Positions 31,976 through 40,604 of a stretch of 64,000 nucleotides of DNA are shown piece by piece. The notes below the pieces were generated by a model. That model saw only the letters and a program-made list of their open reading frames with translations, was not told the DNA's origin and searched no databases. The translations under genes and the position numbers were made by a program. How positions within the stretch are numbered: the stretch's first letter is position 1; each line of letters opens with the position of its first letter. This DNA comes from Clostridium bowmanii (GTDB lineage Bacteria > Bacillota > Clostridia > Clostridiales > Clostridiaceae): assembly GCF_018861315.1 (NCBI RefSeq), contig NZ_JAHLDL010000026.1, forward strand, positions 1 through 64,000, in the 5' to 3' direction.

Positions 31976-33283
31976 TTAGTCTTCAAAAACCCTTTGGCCA
32001 TCTACAGGAGTCTGTAGAGCCACTAATGCTCTCTCCACTAATTTTCTTCTTAATTTAAACTCATCTTCCCTACTTAGTGCAGGGTTTCCAAGTGGGTGAG
32101 GAATAGCAATTGTTGGTATAATTCTATTAGCACCAACAGTTACTGAAACTGGAGTAATAGTACACATATGAACTACTGGAAGTCCAGCTCTTTCTATTTC
32201 TTTAACTAACGTTGCACCGCAACGTGTACAAGTTCCTCATGTAGACGTTACTATAACTGCATTAACACCGTCCGCAATTAGTTCTCTAGCAGTATCTTCA
32301 CCAAATTTCTTAGATGATGCAACTGCTGTACCATTACCTACTGTTGAATAGTAATATCTGTGTAATGATCCTATTTTTCCTTCTTTTTCTAAGACTCTTA
32401 ATACATCTACAGGAATAACTCTATCTGGATCTTCATTAGCATATACTGGATCGTGTCCACCATGTGCTGTTTCATGAGTAACAGAAGTTAAGTCATCTAT
32501 TCCTTGTATATCATATTTGCATATCTTAGAAGCACTTGAAGACTCTATATGATCTGGATTTCCTTTTGGAACTATACCACCTGACGTAACTATTGCTATT
32601 TTAGCCTTAGTTATATCTGCTATAGGATCATTTGGTTCAACTCTATCAAAAGTAGGCATTTTGAATTCTGTTACAAATTCTTCTCCCTTTAACTTCTTAA
32701 CAAGCATATCAACTGCTCTTTTAGATCCTCTTTCCTTAGCGAAATAGTTCTTTCTGATACCTCTTTCAATATAATTATCTTCAGCAGGTGTTCCTATATC
32801 GTAACCTTTAGCAAGTTTCAATGCTAAGTTCACCATTTTAGGCAATGCATCTTTCATACCAACTGCACTATTTCTAGTTGATACTAAATACACTTGTTTC
32901 TTATACATATCAGCACCTGGATTTTCTACATACATTCCAGACATTACTGGTATATTTAATTTTTCTTTTACTGCTGTAGCTACGGCACCACATGCAATAC
33001 CATATCTTCCTGCGTTAAAAGCTGGTCCAGCTATAAATAAATCAGGACTGTATTTTTTCACCATCTCTATTATTTCAGCTTGAGCTTCGTCTATGTTTTC
33101 AGCAAAGTATGAATCACCACAAATTACAGTAGCAACTATTTCTGCTCCACCTTTTTTCAACAAACCATTAAGTCCCAGACCTGGTCCTACAACACCTTCT
33201 CTAACCTCTGGTTTAATATTTGCTTTTTCTTCTCCGCCTATTCCAGCATAAAATTGGTTTATATAATGAACTATTTTTAACAA
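31976..33283 (-). CDS. grdB: Glycine reductase protein B, selenoprotein GrdB
   Basis: A 435-residue selenoprotein subunit of the substrate-specific protein B. With the pyruvoyl protein from grdE it activates glycine for transfer to the selenium of protein A. The frame is interrupted by one TGA at 32239-32237, decoded as selenocysteine 349 in TSTUGTCTRCG, after which it continues as PHPLGNPALSREDEFKLRRKLVERALVAL to the normal end. The family N terminus LKIVHYINQFYAGIGGEEKA starts at a TTG (33283) with GGGGGGAG six bases upstream. A SECIS-like hairpin follows the TGA. Confidence 0.96.
32209..32225 (-). promoter_or_regulatory. SECIS-like hairpin of grdB
   Basis: ACGTTGC-GGT-GCAACGT, a perfect 7-bp stem with a 3-base loop carrying G, starts 11 bases after the selenocysteine UGA, the distance and form expected of a bacterial SECIS element read by SelB. 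Confidence 0.82.
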
Positions 33284-33325
33284 GTATTTCTCCCCCCTTC
33301 TAATGGGAATTGACAATTTTCCCTT

Positions 33326-33348
33326 AGATATCTTAATATAAGATATCT
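33326..33348. repeat. AT-rich palindrome in the grdA-grdB gap
   Basis: AGATATCTTA-ATA-TAAGATATCT, a perfect 10-bp inverted repeat, with GGGAATTGACAATTTTCCC (33305-33323) next to it. Likely mRNA hairpins between the two selenoprotein genes. Confidence 0.6.
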
Positions 33349-33409
33349 TCTAATTGGCAATCTTATGGTATTTATAATAATGTATATCGTCTACTTTTAC
33401 TTTATTTCT

Positions 33410-33880
33410 TTAAACAGTGTATTTAGAGAATTCTTCTCTAATTGGTTTTACTTCTCCGATTATTTCATCTACGTCTAAAACCATTTCCATCATTCCACAT
33501 TGTTCTTCGTAAACAGCTTCATCACATTGCTGTTTAATTTCTGGTTCAACTATGTGGTATACTGCAAGGCCTAATGCAATTCCTGCTAGAGGGCCAGCAT
33601 ATGTTGGGTCTCCTGCTGCAACTGTTTCTGCTGAAAGTCCTGATGCTTCTGCTTCAGCTCCTCCAATGATTACTACCATGTTCTCAGCGCCAAACTTTTC
33701 AGTAAGGTCTTTTACTCTTTGTTGGATCTCCAGATCCATAGCTCCTGCGGCTGTTCAGACAAAGCATTCTGTTGATGCAAATACTACTTCTCCTCCACCA
33801 GATATTACGCAAGCTTCTATTGCAGGTCCTGGTATTCCGTCTCTATCTCCAATTGCTATAACTTTTTTCCCTTTTAACAT
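33410..33880 (-). CDS. grdA: Glycine reductase protein A, selenoprotein GrdA
   Basis: A 156-residue selenoprotein that carries the carboxymethyl group as a selenoether between protein B and protein C and is re-reduced by thioredoxin. The TGA at 33757-33755 encodes selenocysteine 42 in [14 protein letters not shown], the invariant GrdA motif. Read without recoding, the gene would appear as a 109-residue fragment. Two ATGs (33886, 33880) follow GAGAGGAAG; the second has better spacing and begins the family sequence [14 protein letters not shown]. It lies between grdE and grdB. Confidence 0.97.
33723..33738 (-). promoter_or_regulatory. SECIS-like hairpin of grdA
   Basis: TGGATC-TGGA-GATCCA, a 6-bp stem with a 4-base loop, begins 16 bases after the selenocysteine UGA, fitting a bacterial SECIS element. 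Confidence 0.75.
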
Positions 33881-33981
33881 TTTCATCTTCCTCTCATGTT
33901 TATATTTTTCATTATATCCTAATAGTTTTAATTTAATTCTATAACTATTTGGATATGAAATAAATTTCTTTTACACTAAAA

Positions 33982-35268
33982 TTAATATCCTTTAGCTGTT
34001 AAATTATTAAATCCTACTTCACTAGTTGCACCAGTTATAACTTGAATTTCAGCATAAATGGAACCATCTTCAGAAAGACTGCCCATGTGTCCACCAGCTA
34101 TTATATCTGCTGCTTCCATATGTCCAATAATTTTCTTCATTGGAGGAAGTTTAATTACTTCATTAGCATTTCCAGCAGTTACAACTGCATCACCATGAGG
34201 TGTTGAGTCAGCTAGTGATTGAGAACTACCGTCTTGACCAGCATATTCATCAGTTAAGAGTACAGTTTTAACTCCTTTTGCAGTTATCTTATTACAGTTC
34301 ATAACAAGATCAGCATCTGGATTACCAAAACCTTCTTCTGAAATTATAGCAGCATCCGCTCCTATGAATTCAACTAATTTTGCCACCATATTTGAAGATC
34401 TTTCTTTATCTGCTAGGTATACGTTTTCGTTTGTTATTATACATCCCATAAAGTTTATATCCTTACCATGTCTTTCATATAAATCTTCAATTATTGGATG
34501 ATTCATATGAACATAGCTTGGGTTTTTGTCACAAGCTGAAACACAGTTACCACTTACTATAGCTCCATCAAATATTTCTGTTGGATACATAAAAGTCGGT
34601 ATTATTTTTTTAGCATCTACTCCATAAACATAAGTGTCATGTAATAAACCCTGTGTTTGAAGCATATATACATACACTACTTTTGGTAATTCAGGGTATA
34701 GTTTAATCTGCTCAAGTAATGGTAATGTTTCAAATGTTTTTACTTCATCAGGCTCAACATTTTTTCCAGCTAGGCCAAGATAAACAGCAGCTTTAAAACC
34801 TACCATTCTTACAGCTTCTTCATGATCATGTTGTAGTATTCCCTCTTTTGGTTCGCAAGTAATTACTAAGTTGTTTGTCTTTGAGAAAGGTGTAAATTTA
34901 GCTCCTTCTCCACACATATCAACTATTCCTTCTTGGAATCCAACAATCTTACCAGTAGTTATAACAGCTGCTCCTTTAAGAACGTGAGTCCTTCCTGAAC
35001 CTACTGTATCAACTTTACTAATAAATCCTGGGAATATTCCACCACCACCACTAACTTTAACTCTTGGTTCTATTACGTCTTTTACTGGGATTATTCTAAC
35101 TTCTTCACCTGGTCTTGCAATATCAAAATTTATACTATCTAATCTTTCATCTCCAGAAACTTCTTTTAATAATTCCTCTTGATTGACATAGAGAACTCCA
35201 CCCTGAACCTTTGTTTCTGGTCCAAACTGAATATCTTTAATAAATATGTTTCCTATTTCTAGACGCAA
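33982..35268 (-). CDS. grdE: Glycine reductase protein B proprotein GrdE
   Basis: A 428-residue proprotein. In the family it is self-cleaved at an Asn-Cys bond to give the pyruvoyl-bearing alpha and the beta subunit of protein B; the site is visible at N241-C242 in SGNCVSACDKN. The N terminus MRLEIGNIFIKDIQFG matches other GrdE proteins when translation starts at the TTG at 35268, eight bases after AGGAGG; a GTG nine bases earlier lies inside that ribosome site. It follows trxA and precedes grdA. Confidence 0.95.
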   Translation of the reverse strand: MRLEIGNIFIKDIQFGPETKVQGGVLYVNQEELLKEVSGDERLDSINFDIARPGEEVRIIPVKDVIEPRVKVSGGGGIFPGFISKVDTVGSGRTHVLKGAAVITTGKIVGFQEGIVDMCGEGAKFTPFSKTNNLVITCEPKEGILQHDHEEAVRMVGFKAAVYLGLAGKNVEPDEVKTFETLPLLEQIKLYPELPKVVYVYMLQTQGLLHDTYVYGVDAKKIIPTFMYPTEIFDGAIVSGNCVSACDKNPSYVHMNHPIIEDLYERHGKDINFMGCIITNENVYLADKERSSNMVAKLVEFIGADAAIISEEGFGNPDADLVMNCNKITAKGVKTVLLTDEYAGQDGSSQSLADSTPHGDAVVTAGNANEVIKLPPMKKIIGHMEAADIIAGGHMGSLSEDGSIYAEIQVITGATSEVGFNNLTAKGY

Positions 35269-35343
35269 AACATTCACCTCCTATGATATATAAAAATATA
35301 TCTAATAGCTTACAGCTTTATAACTATAAGCTTTAGTACCAAA

Positions 35344-35673
35344 TTATAATGTATTATGGTAATCTTTTATAAAGTTTTCTACATCATCTAATGAAGAAAT
35401 TTTATCAGGTGTTATTGTAGCAACTTTTTCTCCACCCTTATATAAAATCATTGTTGGAAGACCTAAAACCCTTTGGGCAATAGCTGTTCTTCTTGCTCCA
35501 CCAATGTTTAAAGAAGCAAATTTAATTTTATCTGAATATTTTTCTTCAAGAGCATGTACTCCTGGCATAAGTTCTATACATATTTCACATTTATCGCCCC
35601 AAAAATCAACGAAAACTGGCATTTCTGATTTTAATACTTCTGCTTCAAAATTTTCTTTATTTAATTCTACCAT
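35344..35673 (-). CDS. trxA: Thioredoxin of the glycine reductase operon
   Basis: A 109-residue thioredoxin, presumed to re-reduce protein A after each turnover. Overall fold signals are normal: VDFWGDKC before the active site, LNIGGARRTAIAQRVLGLPTMILYKGGEKV with the cis-Pro, and usual length. The active site is C29-E-I-C32 and not the canonical CGPC, with GDK before it. TTAGGAGGT precedes the ATG. It lies between trxB and grdE. Confidence 0.95.
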   Translation of the reverse strand: MVELNKENFEAEVLKSEMPVFVDFWGDKCEICIELMPGVHALEEKYSDKIKFASLNIGGARRTAIAQRVLGLPTMILYKGGEKVATITPDKISSLDDVENFIKDYHNTL

Positions 35674-35799
35674 TACAAATACCTCCTAAATTTTAGTTAT
35701 AGTTATTTCATTTATATTACAATGCAATAACGTGTTATATATATATATAATCAAAAGCATTATTCCTTTATTTAAAAGGATAGTACCTTTAAATATAAA

Positions 35800-36726
35800 C
35801 TAGTTAAATTTGTCCTCAATGTAATGTTCAGCATGAGTAGCTGCTATTGCACCATCTGCAGCTGCTGTAATTACTTGTCTTAATAATTTTTCTCTTATAT
35901 CTCCTGCAGCATATACTCCTGGTATGTTAGTTCTCATCTCTTCATCAGTTATGACGTCGCCTCTATCGTTCATAGTAATCATTCCTTTGAATAATTCTGA
36001 AATTGGAAGATATCCTACAAATACAAAACATCCATCTACCTTTAAATCAGTAAGTTCATTAGTTTTAACATTTTTTACAACTAAGCCTTCTAAAATTTCT
36101 TCGCCCTTAGCTTCTACAACTACTGCATCCCAAATAAATTTTATCTTAGGATTTTTAAAAGCTTTTTCTTGAAGAGACTTAGCAGCTCGAAGTTCATCTC
36201 TTCTGTGTATTACTGTAACAGTTTCACCAAATTTAGCTAAATATATAGCTTCAGATATAGCTGAATCTCCGCCACCTAGTACCGCAATGTCGAGATCTGT
36301 AAAGAAATCAGCATCGCAGGTTGCACAATAAGAAACACCTTTTCCTCTTAATTCTATTTCATTTTTAAACCCACCAAGTCTTGGGTAAGCTCCTGTAGCA
36401 ATTATGATTGTTTTAGCTTTATAAAGTTCTTTTTTACATTTAATTGACTTAATGTCACCTTGAAGTTCAACTTCAATAACTTCTTCTTTAACAAATTTTG
36501 TTCCAAATTCTTCTGCTTGTTGTTTCATTCTTTTGCTTAGTGTTGTTCCTGTACACTCCTCAATGGACCCTGGGTAATTATCTAATTCATCTGTTGTAGT
36601 CGCTTGTCCACCAAACTTTGCTCTCTCAATTATTAAAGTATCCATTCTTGATCTTGATGCATAAAGTCCAGCAGATAATCCCGCAGGACCCCCGCCAATA
36701 ATTATAGTATCGTAAATATGTTCCAT
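35800..36726 (-). CDS. trxB: Thioredoxin reductase
   Basis: A 308-residue flavoprotein passing electrons from a pyridine nucleotide to thioredoxin and so to glycine reductase. FAD-binding IIIGGGPAGLSAGLYASR, redox-active cysteines in CATCD (about 134-137), nucleotide-binding GGGDSAISEAIYL with HRRDELRAAKS after it, and C-terminal GVYAAGDIREK. The HRR pattern after the second Gly motif suggests NADPH preference. GAGGAGG precedes the ATG. Confidence 0.97.
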   Translation of the reverse strand: MEHIYDTIIIGGGPAGLSAGLYASRSRMDTLIIERAKFGGQATTTDELDNYPGSIEECTGTTLSKRMKQQAEEFGTKFVKEEVIEVELQGDIKSIKCKKELYKAKTIIIATGAYPRLGGFKNEIELRGKGVSYCATCDADFFTDLDIAVLGGGDSAISEAIYLAKFGETVTVIHRRDELRAAKSLQEKAFKNPKIKFIWDAVVVEAKGEEILEGLVVKNVKTNELTDLKVDGCFVFVGYLPISELFKGMITMNDRGDVITDEEMRTNIPGVYAAGDIREKLLRQVITAAADGAIAATHAEHYIEDKFN

Positions 36727-36771
36727 AATTGCATCCTCCTCATTTTTTCATAACTCTTTTTTTTCATATGC

Positions 36772-37149
36772 TTAATTTATAGCATGATCTATTAAATCAA
36801 AATCTATAAGTTGAAAATCTAGCAATATCTTTTCATTCCACTGTGGTGTATTGAAATCTTTTAAAAATTTTTCTGTAGTCATAATGCTCTCTTCTATTAT
36901 AGATAACGATTGCAAGTCAACTTTTAATAATCTCTCTTTTGATATGCAAATAGTTCTATAAGGTGTCTCATTTGGTTTTATACTGCTCATTAAAGGGTGA
37001 GTTAGCAATTTATGACCTACATGAATATTATCCCTAACTTTTTTCAAAATATCCATCATAGTTCCTTCAATAAAAACCACCTTATACTTGCTTTCAAATT
37101 GCTTCTTTGACATTGGATTATTGGTAACAATAATTAAAGGTTCTATCAA
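36772..37149 (-). CDS. grdX: GrdX family protein
   Basis: A 125-residue cytoplasmic protein of the GrdX family, found at the head of grd operons but without an established function. Recognisable features are the N-terminal IIVTNNPMSK, the GHKLLTHPLMSSIKPNETPYRT segment and the overall length. It starts at a TTG with AAGGAGGAATT upstream. It is the first gene after the glycine riboswitch and is followed by trxB. Confidence 0.88.
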   Translation of the reverse strand: MIEPLIIVTNNPMSKKQFESKYKVVFIEGTMMDILKKVRDNIHVGHKLLTHPLMSSIKPNETPYRTICISKERLLKVDLQSLSIIEESIMTTEKFLKDFNTPQWNEKILLDFQLIDFDLIDHAIN

Positions 37150-37234
37150 CTAATTCCTCCTTACTGTTCTCTAGAAAACAAATCAATTACTTTATTACTT
37201 TACTTATATACACCTAAGACAGATTTGGGAACAC

Positions 37235-37278
37235 AAAAAAAACAGATATAAAAGCCCCTTGTGCCCTTATACTCTGTC
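37235..37278 (-). terminator. Riboswitch-controlled terminator before grdX
   Basis: On the minus strand ACAGAGTATAAG pairs with CTTTTATATCTGT and is followed by eight T. The 5' arm lies inside the 3' part of the second glycine aptamer (GACAGAG), so ligand binding would prevent the hairpin. This predicts glycine switches transcription on. Confidence 0.75.
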
Positions 37279-37403
37279 TTTTAACCTGAGAGGTTTACTC
37301 CGTCGGTGCTATTCGCTTTCCAGAGGTATGTCCATTTTTGGTACTTTTGCCTGAGAGATTCATGTTGCATAGGCTGCAATACTTACTCCTTCGGCTATCT
37401 TAA
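37258..37403 (-). promoter_or_regulatory. Tandem glycine riboswitch
   Basis: Two consecutive glycine aptamers on the minus strand. Aptamer 1: GCCGAAGGAGTAA, then ATCTCTCAGGCAAAAGTACC, then ATGGACATACCTCTGGAAAG. A short linker leads to aptamer 2: GCACCGACGGAGTAA, CCTCTCAGGTTAAAAGACAGAG. These are the conserved words of the gcvT-type RNA. Here it controls glycine breakdown by glycine reductase. Confidence 0.95.
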
Positions 37404-37446
37404 AAAGGTTAAATCTTTACACTTTACATATATAAGATTTATCCCA

Positions 37447-37475
37447 TTATAATTTAAGATCATCTCCCTAAAATA
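37447..37475 (-). promoter_or_regulatory. Candidate promoter of the grd operon
   Basis: A perfect TATAAT (37452-37447) lies about 45 bases upstream of the riboswitch; the -35 region is weak (TTTTAG). The rest of 37453-37775 is AT-rich and I see nothing else in it. Confidence 0.4.
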
Positions 37476-37775
37476 TCATCCACTTCAATATTTAGTTTTT
37501 GTTTGTTTTTTATTTATCTTTTATTATTTATCGACTATTTATCTATCATTTATTTACAGTATACACTGTTTTTTTTGTTAAAACCACAATATTTCGAATA
37601 TTACCTATTCAAATTATCTATAGAAGGGATTTATATATCAAATAGTTTGTTATTTTTTTATCATTTACGAATAACATTAATTTTTTTTACAAAAATCGAA
37701 AAATTATTTACTCCTATAATTGCATTATAAATAATATATACTTTATTACATACTTAATCCTTATTTGAATATTTT

Positions 37776-38038
37776 CTAATACTCTTCAACATAAAAAACA
37801 CCACAGGCACCTTCACCAGCATGTGTTCCCACAACACAACCAACCTCACATTCTATAAAATCCATTTCTCGCTGAATCATATGGGTTCTAAAACTCTCTA
37901 AAATACCTTATCTACCCCATCCATATAAGTCTCATTCTCTATGTTCACCAGTAGCGGAAAAACTTCTATATTATACTTATCAATAACTTCACTGTTTAAA
38001 TCACAAGTGCTATCTGTTATAATTTTAATCTTGTCCAT
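37776..38038 (-). pseudogene. DegV family protein, internally deleted remnant
   Basis: Starts with GAGGAGG and ATG at 38038 and gives MDKIKIITDSTCDLNSEVID, the fatty-acid-binding DegV N terminus, for 46 residues before TAG at 37900. A second frame then continues to 37776 with GCVVGTHAGEGACGVFYVEE, which is the DegV C terminus (usually GTHxGPGA). About 190 residues of a normal 280 are missing and the two halves are out of frame, so it cannot give a working protein. The ribosome site and both ends are well kept, suggesting a recent loss. Confidence 0.85.
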
Positions 38039-38087
38039 TTTATTCCTCCTCGCTTACCTATGGGGGGATATCAGAATTATTAATTCC

Positions 38088-38555
38088 TTATTTCATCTCT
38101 GGAAACCCTATTTGTTTAAGAGCTTCATATGCTGTAATAGCAACAGTATTGGAAAGATTAAGTGACCTAGTTGTTGTACTTATCATAGGTACTCTTATAC
38201 ATCTCTCAGGGTCACTATCTCGAACACTATCTGGAAGTCCTGAGGACTCACGCCCGAAGATTATAAAATCACCTTTTTTATATTTTACTTCTGAATATAA
38301 GTTTGAAGCCTTTGTTGTAGAAAAGTAGAATGTTGCATCTTTATATTGTTCTCTAAGCGCCTCATAAGACTCGTGTATCTCAAGTTCTAAAAAAGGCCAA
38401 TAATCCAGTCCTGCTCTTTTAAGTTGCTTCTCCTCTAAACTAAATCCTAAAGGTTTAATAAGATGAAGTTTACAATCGGTAAGCACACAAGTCCTTCCTA
38501 TATTACCAGTATTTTGTGGAATCTCAGGTTGAAATAAAACTATATTTAAATTCAT
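38088..38555 (-). CDS. trmL: tRNA (cytidine(34)-2'-O)-methyltransferase TrmL
   Basis: A 155-residue SpoU-class (SPOUT knot) methyltransferase that modifies the wobble base of certain leucine tRNAs. Family motifs: FQPEIPQNTGNIGRTC at the N terminus, LIKPLGFSLEEKQLKRAGLDYW, IFGRESSGLP (motif 2) and RVPMISTTTRSLNLSNTVAITAYEAL (motif 3, knot). AAGGAGGAG precedes the ATG. It lies 49 bases upstream of the degV remnant. Confidence 0.93.
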   Translation of the reverse strand: MNLNIVLFQPEIPQNTGNIGRTCVLTDCKLHLIKPLGFSLEEKQLKRAGLDYWPFLELEIHESYEALREQYKDATFYFSTTKASNLYSEVKYKKGDFIIFGRESSGLPDSVRDSDPERCIRVPMISTTTRSLNLSNTVAITAYEALKQIGFPEMK

Positions 38556-38700
38556 AAATTCTCCTCCTTGCCCTTATAGGCAGTAAAAAATATTGTTAAT
38601 CATTTTGCTCAAATTATTTAAGTACATAGTGTCATATTACCTTAATTTATGTAAGTAGTAAAGATATAGCGAATCAATATCCCATTAACATGCCCTTAAA

Positions 38701-40305
38701 CTATAATAACTTCTCAATGATTTCCGCTCTTTTATAAGCTCTATCTGTTATTTCTTTTGGATAACACATGTACTCTAAAAGTTTAATGGCATTTCTTGTT
38801 TGAGAAATTCCTTTTTTAATCTTATAATCAAAGCTTAACCCCTTATGCGTATCAACCTTTTCACTAAAGTAATAAAACTCATAATTTTCTTTTAAAATAT
38901 CCACAAGTTCTCTATCATGAGTAGCTACAATAGAAATACTTTTACCTTGGTTTATATAATTTAATATCTCTGCAGACATAGAAATTCTCTCTATAGGATT
39001 TGTACCCCTAAATATCTCATCTATAGGGCAGAATACAGGCACATCTTTTTCTAGTGCTTTAATTATCCTAAGAATTGATTCTACCTCAGCCATAAAGAAA
39101 CTTTTCCCCTTTGTTAAATCATCATTAGGACTAATTGATGAAACTATATTGAAAAAAGGAGCCTTGTACTCTTTAGCTAAAACAAAATAGAAACTTTGAG
39201 CCAAAATTATATTTACTCCCAGCATTCTTAAGAAAGTAGACTTCCCAGCCATATTTGTACCTGTAAGTACAATACCACCTTTTTCTATACTAATTGAATT
39301 TCCAACAGCATCTTCTATAAGCGGATGTATTCCTTCCTTTATAAACAATGTAACTTCACTTATAAACTCAGGTTTTACATAAGCTTCTCTAAGTTCATGT
39401 TCGTATCCTGAAATAGAAATTAGTGCCTCTAATTCCCCAACTATGTAGTAAAGGTCCATCAAAACCTCTTTTTCTTCTTTTATTTTATCAGATATAGAAT
39501 AATATGCAGTTTCTTCTAGAAGAAATAGTACGGAAAGCGGTTCAAATAATCCTGCCCACATATTTATAAATCCTATTAATCTTGTGCCTCTGTCTATGCC
39601 CTTTATGGATTTAAGCATAGTGTTTATTTTATCTTTATAATAAATAATATCTTTATTATTTATACTTACAATTTTTTTAGCTGCAATAATATTTTTTCTT
39701 AAATAAAATATACCATTAGTCTTAATAGCTTTTACTTCCCTAGAGTTAATATTAATATTAATATAACTTAATACAAACAGTGCTATCATAAATTTCACAT
39801 TTACAAAAATTGAAAGAAGGATAATAGTTAATGGTACTATTTTACCCATAAAAGTATAAATATAATATTTTGTTTTATTTATGGTAAGATTATTTTCTAT
39901 CATATCTAAAAATCCATTTTTAAAATCATTATTCAAATTAAATAAAATGCACTGAAGACTCTCCCTTAACTTACTGTTTTCATTTAATAATCCAATTAAT
40001 CTTCCTCTTTTTTTTAACTTCTCTTCTTCCATTAACGGATTTCTGAGCATTGAGTATAGTGCTGCTTCTCCTGAACTGCTATAGACCCTATCTAATTTCT
40101 CATATACCTTATTCATATCTAAATCTGACCATGTTTGATCATCTATGGTATATTCATCTTTTTCTCTCATATCGTAAAATTTTCTAATCTTCTCAAAGTT
40201 TCTTGCCTTATCCATACCTTTGTTATTATCATTTCTTATTAATCCTAAAATTTTTTTATTTTTTATTTCCCCTAGGACATTCAAAACTCTTTTTCCTATA
40301 TTCAA
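38701..40305 (-). CDS. MutS-related ATPase with membrane segments
   Basis: A 534-residue protein whose C-terminal half is a MutS family ATPase: Walker A GTNMAGKST (349-357), FMAEVESILRI, Walker B CPIDEIFRGTNPIER and SIVATHDREL. The N-terminal mismatch-recognition and connector domains are absent; in their place are two hydrophobic helices (about 150-185) and a region with the DDQTWSDLDMNKVYEKLDR lever-like sequence. It is therefore unlikely to do mismatch repair; a membrane-linked DNA or nucleic acid role is possible. It begins at TTG with GGGGGAAA upstream. Confidence 0.85.
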   Translation of the reverse strand: MNIGKRVLNVLGEIKNKKILGLIRNDNNKGMDKARNFEKIRKFYDMREKDEYTIDDQTWSDLDMNKVYEKLDRVYSSSGEAALYSMLRNPLMEEEKLKKRGRLIGLLNENSKLRESLQCILFNLNNDFKNGFLDMIENNLTINKTKYYIYTFMGKIVPLTIILLSIFVNVKFMIALFVLSYINININSREVKAIKTNGIFYLRKNIIAAKKIVSINNKDIIYYKDKINTMLKSIKGIDRGTRLIGFINMWAGLFEPLSVLFLLEETAYYSISDKIKEEKEVLMDLYYIVGELEALISISGYEHELREAYVKPEFISEVTLFIKEGIHPLIEDAVGNSISIEKGGIVLTGTNMAGKSTFLRMLGVNIILAQSFYFVLAKEYKAPFFNIVSSISPNDDLTKGKSFFMAEVESILRIIKALEKDVPVFCPIDEIFRGTNPIERISMSAEILNYINQGKSISIVATHDRELVDILKENYEFYYFSEKVDTHKGLSFDYKIKKGISQTRNAIKLLEYMCYPKEITDRAYKRAEIIEKLL

Positions 40306-40344
40306 GTTTAATTTCCCCCTTTGTACCCATCTTCACATTTGCTA

Positions 40345-40551
40345 TTATAATTGTATCATAATATGGAGTTTTAGCACAAAAAAATATTGATGTCTAACAA
40401 ACAACTGATCGCGTATTTGCCAATACAACACTGTCTGCAAAGCTGCTGTAGGATAATTAAATGGTATCCAATGAATACTAAGTAATGTTAACAAAATAAA
40501 ACTAATTATTGCAATAAATATAAATCTTTTCAAATTCATTCTCTCACTCAT
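40345..40551 (-). CDS. Small hydrophobic protein
   Basis: A 68-residue frame with one clear membrane helix (about 9-27) and hydrophobic remainder. AAAGGAGAT lies nine bases before the ATG, which is the main support. No family recognised; it could be a decayed end of something longer. It follows another small membrane protein gene and precedes the MutS-like gene. Confidence 0.45.
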   Translation of the reverse strand: MSERMNLKRFIFIAIISFILLTLLSIHWIPFNYPTAALQTVLYWQIRDQLFVRHQYFFVLKLHIMIQL

Positions 40552-40604
40552 ATTGAGGATCTCCTTTGTTTACCCCACAATAGGATACTATATAGTTGCT
40601 ATTA

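Noticed and set aside
33410-33739. grdA read as a 109-residue protein starting after the TGA
   Set aside because: The conserved N terminus and the ECFVU motif lie directly upstream in the same frame across the TGA, so this is one selenoprotein.
37503-37730. A 75-codon open frame upstream of the grd riboswitch
   Set aside because: Extremely AT-rich sequence giving Phe/Leu/Tyr/Ile runs; no ribosome site and no recognisable protein. Best seen as non-coding.
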